Positions 16,701 through 24,366 of a stretch of 36,995 nucleotides of DNA are shown piece by piece. The first letter of the stretch is position 1, and every line of letters starts with the position of its first letter. Under the pieces are notes generated by a model. It searched no databases. It saw only the letters and a program-made list of their open reading frames with translations, and was not told where the DNA came from. The position numbers and the translations under genes are program-made. Origin of the DNA: Phaeospirillum sp. (GTDB lineage Bacteria > Pseudomonadota > Alphaproteobacteria > Rhodospirillales > Magnetospirillaceae); the NCBI GenBank assembly GCA_030824585.1, contig JAVBXM010000028.1:1-36995 (forward strand), read 5' to 3'.

Positions 16701-17612
16701 CTAGCTGGCGCTGATCCGGGCCTTGTCGGCGGTCCGGCGCAATTCCTCCAGGAACGCCACGCACAGCGGCGACAGCTCGTGGGGGCGGCGCGAGATCACC
16801 GTGACGTCCCACGGCGGCATGGGAGTTCCCATGAACAGCGGGGTGATCGGCATCCGCCGGGGCCGATTGGCGAAAATCTGGGTGGGCACCAGGGTCACGT
16901 AATCGCTGTTCTCCACCAGGGCGATGGTGGCGGCGAACGAGGTGCATTCGATGGTGTTGGGCGGCGTGAGGCCGTTGGACAGGAAACTGCGCTCGAAGAT
17001 GTCCCGCCCGGTACGGCTGCGGCGATAGTTCACCCAGGTGAGGTCCAGCAGGTCGGACAGGACCAGCTTGCCCTTGGCCGTCAGGGGATGGTCGACCCGG
17101 ACCGCCGGGGTGAGATAATCCTGGAGCAGCAATTCGCATTGCAGCTCCTCGTCGGTGGGGGTTTCCGGCACCAGGGCGATGGCGAAATCCAGCTCGCCCA
17201 TCCGGACGGCGGGCAGGAAGTCGGGATAGACGCCTTCTTGGATATGAAAGCCGACATTGGGCCGGCTCTTGCGGAAGCTGGCGACCGCCCGGGGCAGGAT
17301 GCCCATGGAGACGGTGGGCGAGGCGCACACCCGGATCTCGCCGGACGAGCCGCCGTGAATGGTCTCGACATCGTTGCGGATCTGCCGCAATTCGCCTTCG
17401 ATCATCTTGACCCGGTTGACCAGCATCTTGCCCACGGCGGTGGGCGACAGGCCGTGGGAGCCGCGCAAAAACAGCTCCGCCTTGAGCGATTCCTCCAACT
17501 GCTGGATGCTCTTGGTGACCGAGGATTGCGACAGGTTCAGGTTGCGCGCCGCCTGGCGCACGGACCCGGCCTCAGCCACGGCCATGAAGCAGCGGAACTG
17601 GCTGAGTTTCAT
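16701..17612 (-). CDS. LysR-type transcriptional regulator
   Basis: A 303-residue LysR protein. The winged helix-turn-helix is at 1-60 (MKLSQFRCFMAVAEAGSVRQ, then AARNLNLSQSSVTKSIQQLE) and the periplasmic-binding-like effector domain at about 90-295. It lies directly upstream of the 16-gene molybdoenzyme operon in the same direction, 230 bp from its first gene, and is the natural candidate activator. The anaerobic resorcinol/dihydroxybenzoate clusters are also under LysR control (recalled). The effector is presumably the phenolic substrate. It starts 48 bp after the upstream chemoreceptor gene; GGAGTGGAGAG precedes the ATG. Confidence 0.92.
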   Translation of the reverse strand: MKLSQFRCFMAVAEAGSVRQAARNLNLSQSSVTKSIQQLEESLKAELFLRGSHGLSPTAVGKMLVNRVKMIEGELRQIRNDVETIHGGSSGEIRVCASPTVSMGILPRAVASFRKSRPNVGFHIQEGVYPDFLPAVRMGELDFAIALVPETPTDEELQCELLLQDYLTPAVRVDHPLTAKGKLVLSDLLDLTWVNYRRSRTGRDIFERSFLSNGLTPPNTIECTSFAATIALVENSDYVTLVPTQIFANRPRRMPITPLFMGTPMPPWDVTVISRRPHELSPLCVAFLEELRRTADKARISAS

Positions 17613-17660
17613 ATGGTCTCTCCACTCCAGGGGCGAAGTCCGCCGAGGACCGCGAGCATA

Positions 17661-19799
17661 CTATGCCTGTACCATGGATAAAAACTCGGACACGCAGCTT
17701 CGCAGTTGCCGCCCCTGGGACGACAGGGACTCCACCGCCCCCTGCACCGTTCCCGCCGAACCCCGCGCATGGACGGCGGAGCGGCTGACCCCCGCCACGT
17801 TCTCGGACACCTCGCGGGTGCTGAGGGCGGCATCTTGGATGTTGCGGGCGATGTCCAGGGTGGCGGCCCCCTGCCCCTCCACCGCCTCGGCGATCACTCC
17901 GGCGATTTCGTTGATGCGGCCGATGATGCCGGAAATGCCCTGGATGGCCTCGACGGCGCCGTTGGTCGCATCCTGAACGGACGAGATGTGCTGGCGGATC
18001 TCGTCGGTGGCCTGGGCGGTCTGGTTGGCCAGGGTCTTGACCTCGCCCGCCACCACGGCGAAGCCTTTTCCCGCCTCGCCGGCCCTGGCCGCCTCGATGG
18101 TGGCGTTGAGCGCCAGCAGGTTGGTCTGGCCGGCGATGGAATTGATCAGCCCCACCACCTCGCCGATGCGGCTGGCCGCCTCGGCCAACCCCTGGACCAT
18201 GGAATTGGCGCGCCCGGCCTCGGTTACCGCCGAACCCGCCACCTCGGAGGCGTGGCCGGCCAGCCGGCTGATCTCGCCCACCGACGCGGTCAGTTGCTCG
18301 GCGGCGGCCGCCACCGTTCCCACGCTGACCGTGGTGTGCTCGGCGGCGCCGTTGGCCGCGTCCGCCCTGGTGCTGACATCATGGGCCAGTTCGCTCATAT
18401 CCTTGGCCGTGGCCTTGAGCTCGTCGGCGGCGTGGGCCACGCCATCCACCACCGAGGCCACCGAGGAGCTGAACTGCTCCGCCAACTGGCGCAGGGCGGC
18501 GGACCGCTCGGCCCGGAGCTTGCGGTCGGCCTCCTCCTGCTCGGCGCGCAGCCGGCTCATTTCCACGGCATTGGCCTTGAAGACCCCGAAGGCCCTGGCG
18601 ATCTCGCCGATCTCGTCGCGCCGCGCCGCCGAACGGACCTCGGCCGACAGGTCGCCCCCGGCCAGTTGGTTCATGGCCTCGGCCATCTCGGCCATGGGGC
18701 GGCTGATGGTGGAGGCGACCAGGAACCCGACGGTCCCCGCGATGGCCAGGATGATGCCGCCCATGATGATCATGAAGGTCCGGCTCGCCGCCACCGGGGC
18801 CAGGACTTCCCGGACCTCGGCCTGCAGGACCAGGGCCCACCGGGTGTCGGCGAAGGCAATGGGAGCATAGGTCGCCAGCAGGTCCTGGCCGCTCTCGCCG
18901 ATGACCTTGCCCTGCCCCGAGCGGCCGGCCAGCCCGTCGCGGATCGCGGCATTGTCTCGCCGGTCCCTCAGGGCCTTGCCCCGCCCCGCAAACCGGGAAT
19001 CGCTGCGAAGCAGATTGTCGCTGCCCACCACGAAGGCCTCGCCGGTCTCGCCCAGGGCGGTCGAATCGTTGACGATTCCGTTGAGCAGGCCCAGGGGGAC
19101 CTGCAGGGCGATCACGCCGAGAAACACCTCCCCCGTCCCGAAGACCGGAGATGCCATCCACGCCGCCGCCTCCGAAGCGCCGGGATCGGCGAACAGGTCG
19201 CTGAACAGGACGCGTTCGCCGTGGGGATTCCTGTAGACCTTGTCGAACAGCCGGCCCTGCGGCGTCGATGCGCTGCCCCCGGCCCGCAGATCCTCCATCA
19301 GGTTGCCGTTCTTCATGACGGTGTAGACGACCCGGCCGGTGGAATTGATCAAGATGATGTCGTCCAGGCCGCGCTTTTCCACCAGCTTGGTGAATGTGGG
19401 ATGGAAGGTGGCGTGGACGCCGCCCCAATCGGAACTGTCCATGAAGCCGCTCAGCTTCCAGCGCTCCCTGGGGGGATTGGGGTTGTCGTCAAGATAGGTC
19501 CTGCGCAGATAGGCGGCGGGATCGGGCATCTTGACGCCCATCTCCTGGAAGGCCGTGTTGAACTCCCGCGTGGCCTCCACCGTGGTGGCGTTGCCGGCCA
19601 GGATTTCGGTGTCCTGGGCCAGCGTCTCCAGGAAGGTGACGATTCTTGCCCGCCGGGCCTCCACAAGGCCGGCCATCTTGTCGTCCGATGCCTGCACCAA
19701 TTGGGATGTGGACTTGGAAATGCTGATCAGGGCGGTCGCCACGATCGACACCAGAGTCAGGGATACGATGACCAGCGGCAGTTTCCGAACGATCCGCAT
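17661..19799 (-). CDS. methyl-accepting chemotaxis protein, large periplasmic Cache-type sensor
   Basis: A 712-residue chemoreceptor. TM1 is about 7-28, the periplasmic sensor about 29-340, TM2 341-364, HAMP about 365-417, and the cytoplasmic signalling domain runs to 712. The conserved signalling tip is present ([20 protein letters not shown], then [20 protein letters not shown]). The sensor has the double-Cache look: LDDIILINSTGRVVYTV and, later, GETGEAFVVGSDNLLRSDSR, the usual membrane-distal and membrane-proximal lobes. Ligands of such sensors include organic acids, amino acids and aromatics. There is no C-terminal CheR-binding pentapeptide. It lies just upstream of the LysR gene on the same strand and could signal presence of the catabolic substrate; this is inference. 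Confidence 0.93.
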   Translation of the reverse strand: MRIVRKLPLVIVSLTLVSIVATALISISKSTSQLVQASDDKMAGLVEARRARIVTFLETLAQDTEILAGNATTVEATREFNTAFQEMGVKMPDPAAYLRRTYLDDNPNPPRERWKLSGFMDSSDWGGVHATFHPTFTKLVEKRGLDDIILINSTGRVVYTVMKNGNLMEDLRAGGSASTPQGRLFDKVYRNPHGERVLFSDLFADPGASEAAAWMASPVFGTGEVFLGVIALQVPLGLLNGIVNDSTALGETGEAFVVGSDNLLRSDSRFAGRGKALRDRRDNAAIRDGLAGRSGQGKVIGESGQDLLATYAPIAFADTRWALVLQAEVREVLAPVAASRTFMIIMGGIILAIAGTVGFLVASTISRPMAEMAEAMNQLAGGDLSAEVRSAARRDEIGEIARAFGVFKANAVEMSRLRAEQEEADRKLRAERSAALRQLAEQFSSSVASVVDGVAHAADELKATAKDMSELAHDVSTRADAANGAAEHTTVSVGTVAAAAEQLTASVGEISRLAGHASEVAGSAVTEAGRANSMVQGLAEAASRIGEVVGLINSIAGQTNLLALNATIEAARAGEAGKGFAVVAGEVKTLANQTAQATDEIRQHISSVQDATNGAVEAIQGISGIIGRINEIAGVIAEAVEGQGAATLDIARNIQDAALSTREVSENVAGVSRSAVHARGSAGTVQGAVESLSSQGRQLRSCVSEFLSMVQA

Positions 19800-20276
19800 G
19801 TTGCTTCCTCCCGTCCCGTGCCATTCATTGCGGGGCTCGATGGCCCGGGCACCGGGTGTCCCGGCCTCCCCAAGGCAGGCCGGATTTAGGGCAGGATAGC
19901 GAATCCACTCGGAGCAATTGTTATCATTTGCTGCGATGTCGATCGATTTTAGAGAACACGAATTTTACCCCCCCGGTGACGCTCATGTGGTGGCCCACGG
20001 CGGGGCGGGCGTCGCGGTCGATACGGCGTGCGCAGAGCATCGGCCTTGCCCCCGGGGCATCATACTCGGCTGGATATGGACAACCGTTATCATTCGACAC
20101 TTGGTTGATCGCATATTTCGAACAATTGGCTTATGCGAACTTGTTCCGGTATGAAGAGTGCACCCTGGGCGTCCCCTCGAAAGGCGCGATCTTCGGATGG
20201 GATGTTCGGCCAGGGCCGGGTTGATCCCGGAGAGCGATGCCGGGGTTGGCGTGCGGTTGAGAAAGGGCGGCCGGGA
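19800..20276. other. 477-bp intergenic region between chemoreceptor and slyX
   Basis: I see no convincing gene here. It must hold the promoter of the minus-strand chemoreceptor and that of plus-strand slyX. It contains two related 16-mers, CAATTGTTATCATTTG (19915-19930) and CAACCGTTATCATTCG (20081-20096), matching at 13 of 16 positions. The first lies within a larger near-palindrome that resembles a Fur site. A short GC-rich palindrome TGCCCCCGGGGCA lies near 20047. Short frames in this stretch look like noise. Confidence 0.6.
19914..19931. promoter_or_regulatory. Fur-like box upstream of the chemoreceptor
   Basis: GCAATTGTTATCATTTGC is palindromic at 14 of 18 positions. Its reverse complement contains AATGATAA, the core of the enterobacterial Fur box, and GCAA/TTGC arms like those of alphaproteobacterial Fur sites. 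It ends 115 bp upstream of the chemoreceptor ATG. Iron control is a prediction only. Confidence 0.35.
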
Positions 20277-20507
20277 ATGACGAACGAGCACTGGAACGAC
20301 GAAGCGAATCACCGCCTTGTCGCCCTTGAAAGCCGGCTTTCCCACCATGAGATCATGGCGGAGGAATTGTCCGAAGTCGTGGCGCAGCAGGCACGGACCA
20401 TAGATATGCTGATGGCGGAGGTCCGTCGCCTGCGGGAACGGCTGGGCGAGGCCGAGGCCGGCCTGCCCGGGTCACTTCAGGATGAAAAGCCACCACCGCA
20501 TTATTAA
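20277..20507 (+). CDS. slyX: SlyX family protein
   Basis: A 76-residue, mostly helical coiled-coil protein, MTNEHWNDEANHRLVALESR to the terminal PPPHY. The heptad region (LESRLSHHEIMAEELSEVV, then QQARTIDMLMAEVRRLRERL) and the C-terminal PPHY tag are the SlyX hallmarks. The frame is open further upstream, but the family begins here, and GAAAGGG precedes the ATG. SlyX is a widespread small protein of unknown biochemical role. It is followed after 21 bp by a 73-residue gene on the same strand. Confidence 0.85.
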   Translation: MTNEHWNDEANHRLVALESRLSHHEIMAEELSEVVAQQARTIDMLMAEVRRLRERLGEAEAGLPGSLQDEKPPPHY

Positions 20508-20528
20508 TTAGACTGGGGAGAGAAAGCG

Positions 20529-20750
20529 ATGATCGGCAATGACGGCAAGCCGGCCACGCGGGAGCAAATTCGCGCGGCCATCGCCACCTATAACTCGGGT
20601 GACCGCGGGTCCAGGGAGTTTGCCGGGATTCCGCGGGCCCTGGTGACGATCCTCGACAATCTCGCGGTCGGCAAGACCACCTACGTCAAGGGTAACGACG
20701 GCCAGCTACAATTGAGCCGCAGCAAGGACAAGAGGATCGTCGCCGGCTAA
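20529..20750 (+). CDS. small hypothetical protein downstream of slyX
   Basis: A 73-residue protein I do not recognise. It starts MIGNDGKPATREQIRAAIAT after a good ribosome site (GGGGAGAGAAAG), has a helical first half and a GNDGQLQLSRSKD turn-rich end, and is charged and soluble with no membrane segment. Close spacing to slyX (21 bp) suggests cotranscription. Codon use looks like that of neighbouring real genes. Confidence 0.7.
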   Translation: MIGNDGKPATREQIRAAIATYNSGDRGSREFAGIPRALVTILDNLAVGKTTYVKGNDGQLQLSRSKDKRIVAG

Positions 20751-20884
20751 TTCGCCCATCCCTCCTGCCTTCGTTCCGTCCGGATTCCCTTCCCCATTAC
20801 CGAACAGTTCCCAAAACGGCGGAAGCCCTAAGCCGCAAAGCCCATCAACTTGGATCGGTGCCTACGGGGATGGCCGCTCTATCG

Positions 20885-20914
20885 TTGACACGCCACCCAA
20901 CCAAATGGTTGGAT
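20885..20914 (+). promoter_or_regulatory. promoter of the Cache/chemoreceptor pair with embedded palindromic operator
   Basis: TTGACA at 20885-20890 is a consensus -35 hexamer. An 18-bp spacer leads to a weak -10, TTGGAT (20909-20914). The 16-bp palindrome CCAACCA-AA-TGGTTGG (20897-20912) fills the spacer and overlaps the -10, a typical repressor position. An extra half-site TGGTTGG lies at 20923-20929. The same palindrome recurs at 24202-24217. Confidence 0.5.
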
Positions 20915-20986
20915 GTTATTTATGGTTGGGAGATGGCCTCCAATGGCCGCCACAAGCCCGGCCCAACGGTAGAAAGGGAGCGAAGG

Positions 20987-21430
20987 ATGTCGACATCTCA
21001 TTGGGTTTTAATGGCCACCCTTATCGGGTCCATGGCGGCTCCGGCGATGGCCGCAGGAGAACGCGGTAGCGAAGCCGATGCCCAAATTCTTCTCGGCAAG
21101 GCGGTAGCCCACATCACCAAGGTCGGAACTGAACCTGCGTTGAAGGATTTCAGCGACAAGGTGGGGGCCTTCGTTGACCGTGACCTCTACGTGCTCTGCG
21201 AGGATTTCAACGGAAAAATCCTTGCCCACGGGGGAAATCCAACCCTGGTGGGGCGGGACACGAAAGGATCGGAACTGACGAGTCAGTTCATCCAGGTGGC
21301 TTCGTCGCCGTCAGGCGAAGGAGCCGTAAATTACGACTGGGCCGATCCAGTGACCAAGAAAGTCGCAAAAAAAACAACCATTATCAAAAAATCAGGACAG
21401 ATATTCTGCGGCGTCGGGTTCTTCAAATAA
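20987..21430 (+). CDS. secreted single-Cache-domain protein
   Basis: A 147-residue protein with a signal peptide (hydrophobic [16 protein letters not shown], cleavage likely after AMA at about residue 22). A small Cache domain follows: [20 protein letters not shown], then [30 protein letters not shown] and the closing [11 protein letters not shown]. Free periplasmic Cache proteins of this kind often lie next to chemoreceptors or histidine kinases and probably deliver a bound ligand. The ATG at 20987 follows GGGAGCGAAGG; longer in-frame starts would break the signal peptide. It is the first gene of a pair with the chemoreceptor that follows. Confidence 0.85.
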   Translation: MSTSHWVLMATLIGSMAAPAMAAGERGSEADAQILLGKAVAHITKVGTEPALKDFSDKVGAFVDRDLYVLCEDFNGKILAHGGNPTLVGRDTKGSELTSQFIQVASSPSGEGAVNYDWADPVTKKVAKKTTIIKKSGQIFCGVGFFK

Positions 21431-21442
21431 TACTCCGTAGAA

Positions 21443-21474
21443 TGAGGTTCCAGTTGCAAGCGATTGGAACCTCA
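21443..21474 (+). other. intercistronic stem-loop between Cache gene and chemoreceptor
   Basis: TGAGGTTCCA (21443-21452) and TGGAACCTCA (21465-21474) form a perfect 10-bp stem with a 12-nt loop, 12 bp after the Cache stop codon. No U run follows, so it is more likely an mRNA-processing or stabilising element than a full terminator. It also argues against translation starting at the ATG at 21442. Confidence 0.6.
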
Positions 21475-21513
21475 CTACCAAGCACGAACTTCTCCAAATG
21501 GAATTATCTCACT

Positions 21514-23178
21514 ATGGATATGATTGCACGTTTGATTCGTTCACTCCCGCTTCATACAAAGATATACATGACTCCAATCATACTCATCATATCAATGGCG
21601 ATTCTCGCGGTAATATTCAGCATTGGAATGAAGGGGTTATCCGGCGCCTTGTCGGAGGTCAGAGCATCCTTCGCCGCCGAACGCAAAATCGAGCAAACCC
21701 GCCTCCTGGCAGCCAGCATCGAGGCTGAACTCTATCGCCTCCTCAACTGGCAGGCGGCGGGGGTCGACAGCGGCAAGATCATGGAAGGTGAGAAGAATAT
21801 CCGGGGGAAGCTTGGAATTATATCGGCCGAGGGCAGTTCCCAGCCCGACATGAACGAGGCGATTGGACGCTTCTCAAAATCCACCAACGACGTCATGGAT
21901 ATCTACAAGGACGACACGTTGATGGCTCTCATGCTTATGAAAGCAAATGAGAAGCAATATGACTTTCTTGTCCAGAAACTTGATAACGTCATCGATATTT
22001 CAGCCAAGCATAGCGACTCTATTCACGAGAAATCCATTCTCATTACCAATGCCTATGAAGTAAGATACTTTACCATATCATTCCTATGTTTCGTCATCGG
22101 CGCCACCGTTATGGTCATCATGTGCCGGCTCATCGCCAATTCCATCGTGGGAATGGCCACCGCCATGAACGATCTCGCCAAGGGGCAACTGGACACGCCG
22201 GTCCCCTCCGCCGACGAGCACGATGAAATCGGTCTGATGGCCCAGGCCGTCCTGGTCTTCCGACAGAACATGATCCGGGCCGGGGACCTGGACCGCGAGC
22301 GTGAAGGTCAACGGGCAAGGAGCGAGCGCCGCAGCGCCATACTGGAAGATTCCACCAAAACGTTCGACACGGCGATCAACGAAACCCTTCAATCCCTGGC
22401 AGCAGCCATCGAACAGGTCCAGTCCACCGCCCGCAGTCTCACCACCAACACCACCAGCAATCGCCAGCAAGCCGATTCCGTGGTCGATGCGGCCGGTCAT
22501 GCGACAGAGAATGTGGGCACCGTCGCCGCGGCCGCCGAGCAACTTTCCCACTCCATCCGCGAGATCGAGCGCCAGGCCAACCAATCCACGCGGATATCGG
22601 ATCAGACGACCGGCGAAATAGAGCGGATCGAGGGGTTGGTGCGCGGGCTGACCGATGCGTCAGAACGAATCGGCAAGGTCGTCAACCTGATCGACAACAT
22701 TGCCGGACAAACCAATCTTCTCGCCCTGAACGCTACCATCGAGGCAGCCCGTGCCGGCGAGGCCGGCAAGGGATTTGCCGTGGTTGCCAGCGAAGTCAGC
22801 GTGCTGGCCCACGGCACGGCCAGGGCGACCAAGGAGATTGCCGATCAGATTTCCAACGTACAGGCCATCAGCCGCGATACCGCCGCCGCCATCGCAAGCA
22901 TCGCCACCCGCATTTCGGAGATGCACGACATCACCGCGACCATCGCCGCCGCCGTGGACCAGCAATCATCGGCGACCTCGGATATCGCCCGGAACGTACA
23001 GGAGGCGGCCGAAGGCACCCGGGCGGTCTCCGCGACCATTGGCGACATGAAGCTTTCCATCGACTCGACGGGTGCCGCCGCAACCGACCTGTTCGCCTCG
23101 GCCCAGCGCCTGGTCCTGGAAGCGGAGCACCTGCGCGGCGAGGTGGATCACTTCCTTCTCGCCGTGCAAAGCGCCTGA
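21514..23178 (+). CDS. methyl-accepting chemotaxis protein with four-helix-type sensor
   Basis: A 554-residue chemoreceptor if the start is ATG 21514. An ATG at 21442 would add 24 residues, but that segment overlaps a stem-loop and looks non-coding; neither start has a strong ribosome site. TM1 is about 17-39. The sensor (40-183) is helical without beta-rich Cache features and resembles a four-helix bundle. TM2 is 185-207, followed by HAMP (about 208-260) and the signalling domain. The conserved tip is present ([20 protein letters not shown], then [20 protein letters not shown]). Base composition of the sensor half is clearly more AT-rich than the signalling half. It probably works with the secreted Cache protein encoded just upstream. 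Confidence 0.9.
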   Translation: MDMIARLIRSLPLHTKIYMTPIILIISMAILAVIFSIGMKGLSGALSEVRASFAAERKIEQTRLLAASIEAELYRLLNWQAAGVDSGKIMEGEKNIRGKLGIISAEGSSQPDMNEAIGRFSKSTNDVMDIYKDDTLMALMLMKANEKQYDFLVQKLDNVIDISAKHSDSIHEKSILITNAYEVRYFTISFLCFVIGATVMVIMCRLIANSIVGMATAMNDLAKGQLDTPVPSADEHDEIGLMAQAVLVFRQNMIRAGDLDREREGQRARSERRSAILEDSTKTFDTAINETLQSLAAAIEQVQSTARSLTTNTTSNRQQADSVVDAAGHATENVGTVAAAAEQLSHSIREIERQANQSTRISDQTTGEIERIEGLVRGLTDASERIGKVVNLIDNIAGQTNLLALNATIEAARAGEAGKGFAVVASEVSVLAHGTARATKEIADQISNVQAISRDTAAAIASIATRISEMHDITATIAAAVDQQSSATSDIARNVQEAAEGTRAVSATIGDMKLSIDSTGAAATDLFASAQRLVLEAEHLRGEVDHFLLAVQSA

Positions 23179-23194
23179 GAAATAGTCCCGGGCC

Positions 23195-24112
23195 TCATCC
23201 CTGGGAACTGCCCGCATGAAACGACTTTAGAACCTTCGAAAAGTTGAGAGCCGCCCTCGGCGGCTTCTTGTTGGGCGGCAACACGCAAAACACGTCCATG
23301 CGGAGTTCGGGCCCTTCCACCGCCAGCTTCACCAGCGACCCGGCCTCGACGGCGCCGCGCACCAGGCGGTCTGGTCCACAGAAGATTCCCAGGCCCATAA
23401 TCGCCAGTTCCTGAATCACCGCCCCTTCCTGGACCTGATACGCCACGGAGTAATTGGAGATTCCGGCGCTTCCCAGCATGTTGTGAACCATCTGGCCAAA
23501 ACGGCCGGCCCGGCGGGGGGTAATGAACGGATAGGCATTCAGCTCCGAAGGCCGGACATGCTCGCGCTCGGCAAGAGGATTGTTGGGCGGGGCAAAGAAC
23601 GAGAACGGCTCGCTGCCGATGCGTTCACACGGGAGATCAAGCACCGGCCCAAACGCCAGAAGAAAGCCAAGATCGGCACGCCCTTCGATCAGGTCCTCGA
23701 CCACCGTCTCGTAGCGCTCCACGTTGACCGTGAAATCAATCTCCGGATGGGCCTTGGCGTAATCGGCAAACGGCGCGCACAACCAACCGGTCGCCACCGC
23801 CCGCTGGCAGGAAATCACCAGGGGCACCTGCCTGGTCCTTTTCGGAGGCAGGGATAAGTCCTGGGACAGCGCGGCGGCCTTCTCAAGCAGGTCGACTCCC
23901 CTCTCGTAGAGGCGGCGCCCGGGTTCGGTCAAGATCGATATGGTCCCCCGTCGGCGCGTGAACAATTCACAACGAACCTGCCGCTCCAGAGCCTGGATGT
24001 GATTGCTGACCGACGGGTGGGCGATTCCCAACCGCTCCGCCGCCCCGACGAAACTGCCGGCGTCCACCACCGCGATGAAGACCTCCAGCCTGCGAAATGT
24101 CGACGGAAACAT
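23195..24112 (-). CDS. LysR-type transcriptional regulator, divergent from the enolase-superfamily operon
   Basis: A 305-residue LysR protein. The winged helix is at 1-60 (MFPSTFRRLEVFIAVVDAGS, then ERLGIAHPSVSNHIQALERQ) and the effector domain at about 90-300. I chose ATG 24112 because the LysR fold begins there and AAGGGGCGCAGG precedes it; the longer open frame upstream covers the promoter region. The gene converges with the chemoreceptor, 16 bp between stops, and is divergent from the operon beginning at 24367, so it is the prime candidate regulator of that operon. The effector may be a CoA-pathway substrate or intermediate. Confidence 0.9.
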   Translation of the reverse strand: MFPSTFRRLEVFIAVVDAGSFVGAAERLGIAHPSVSNHIQALERQVRCELFTRRRGTISILTEPGRRLYERGVDLLEKAAALSQDLSLPPKRTRQVPLVISCQRAVATGWLCAPFADYAKAHPEIDFTVNVERYETVVEDLIEGRADLGFLLAFGPVLDLPCERIGSEPFSFFAPPNNPLAEREHVRPSELNAYPFITPRRAGRFGQMVHNMLGSAGISNYSVAYQVQEGAVIQELAIMGLGIFCGPDRLVRGAVEAGSLVKLAVEGPELRMDVFCVLPPNKKPPRAALNFSKVLKSFHAGSSQG

Positions 24113-24201
24113 CCTGCGCCCCTTGGCTGATCTTTGGCCTCGGGCGCCTGAACACCCTTGAACATTCTCATCATAACACGTCCCGCCCCCGAACGTACAA
24201 T

Positions 24202-24217
24202 CCAACCAGTTGGTTGA
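24202..24217. promoter_or_regulatory. palindromic operator in the LysR/operon divergent region
   Basis: CCAACCA-GT-TGGTTGA shares both half-sites with the palindrome at 20897-20912 (one terminal mismatch). It sits 90 bp upstream of the LysR ATG and 150 bp upstream of the enolase-superfamily ATG. The divergent region (24113-24366) contains another short repeat, AATC-TCC-GATT (24272-24282), which could be a LysR half-site pair. Confidence 0.5.
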
Positions 24218-24366
24218 CTTTACTATCCAGCCATGATCAGATATCCCCATAGACAGGTGATCCCGGTTACGAATCTCCGATTTGGCAATCGAATTTGGAT
24301 AGACCACGACGCTCTGAAATATGACGGCTGGATTCGGCCGCATCGTGAGAAGGACTATGAATAGTC

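Noticed and set aside
17706-19889. Long antisense frame opposite the large chemoreceptor
   Set aside because: Same GC-driven artefact; the chemoreceptor frame has complete HAMP and signalling domains.
21442-21513. Earlier ATG for the second chemoreceptor
   Set aside because: It has no ribosome site and would translate a 10-bp stem-loop; TM1 follows naturally from the ATG at 21514.
23179-23225. Possible bidirectional terminator between the chemoreceptor and LysR stops
   Set aside because: The imperfect TCCCGGG/CCCTGGGA pairing lies partly within the LysR coding end and has no U run.
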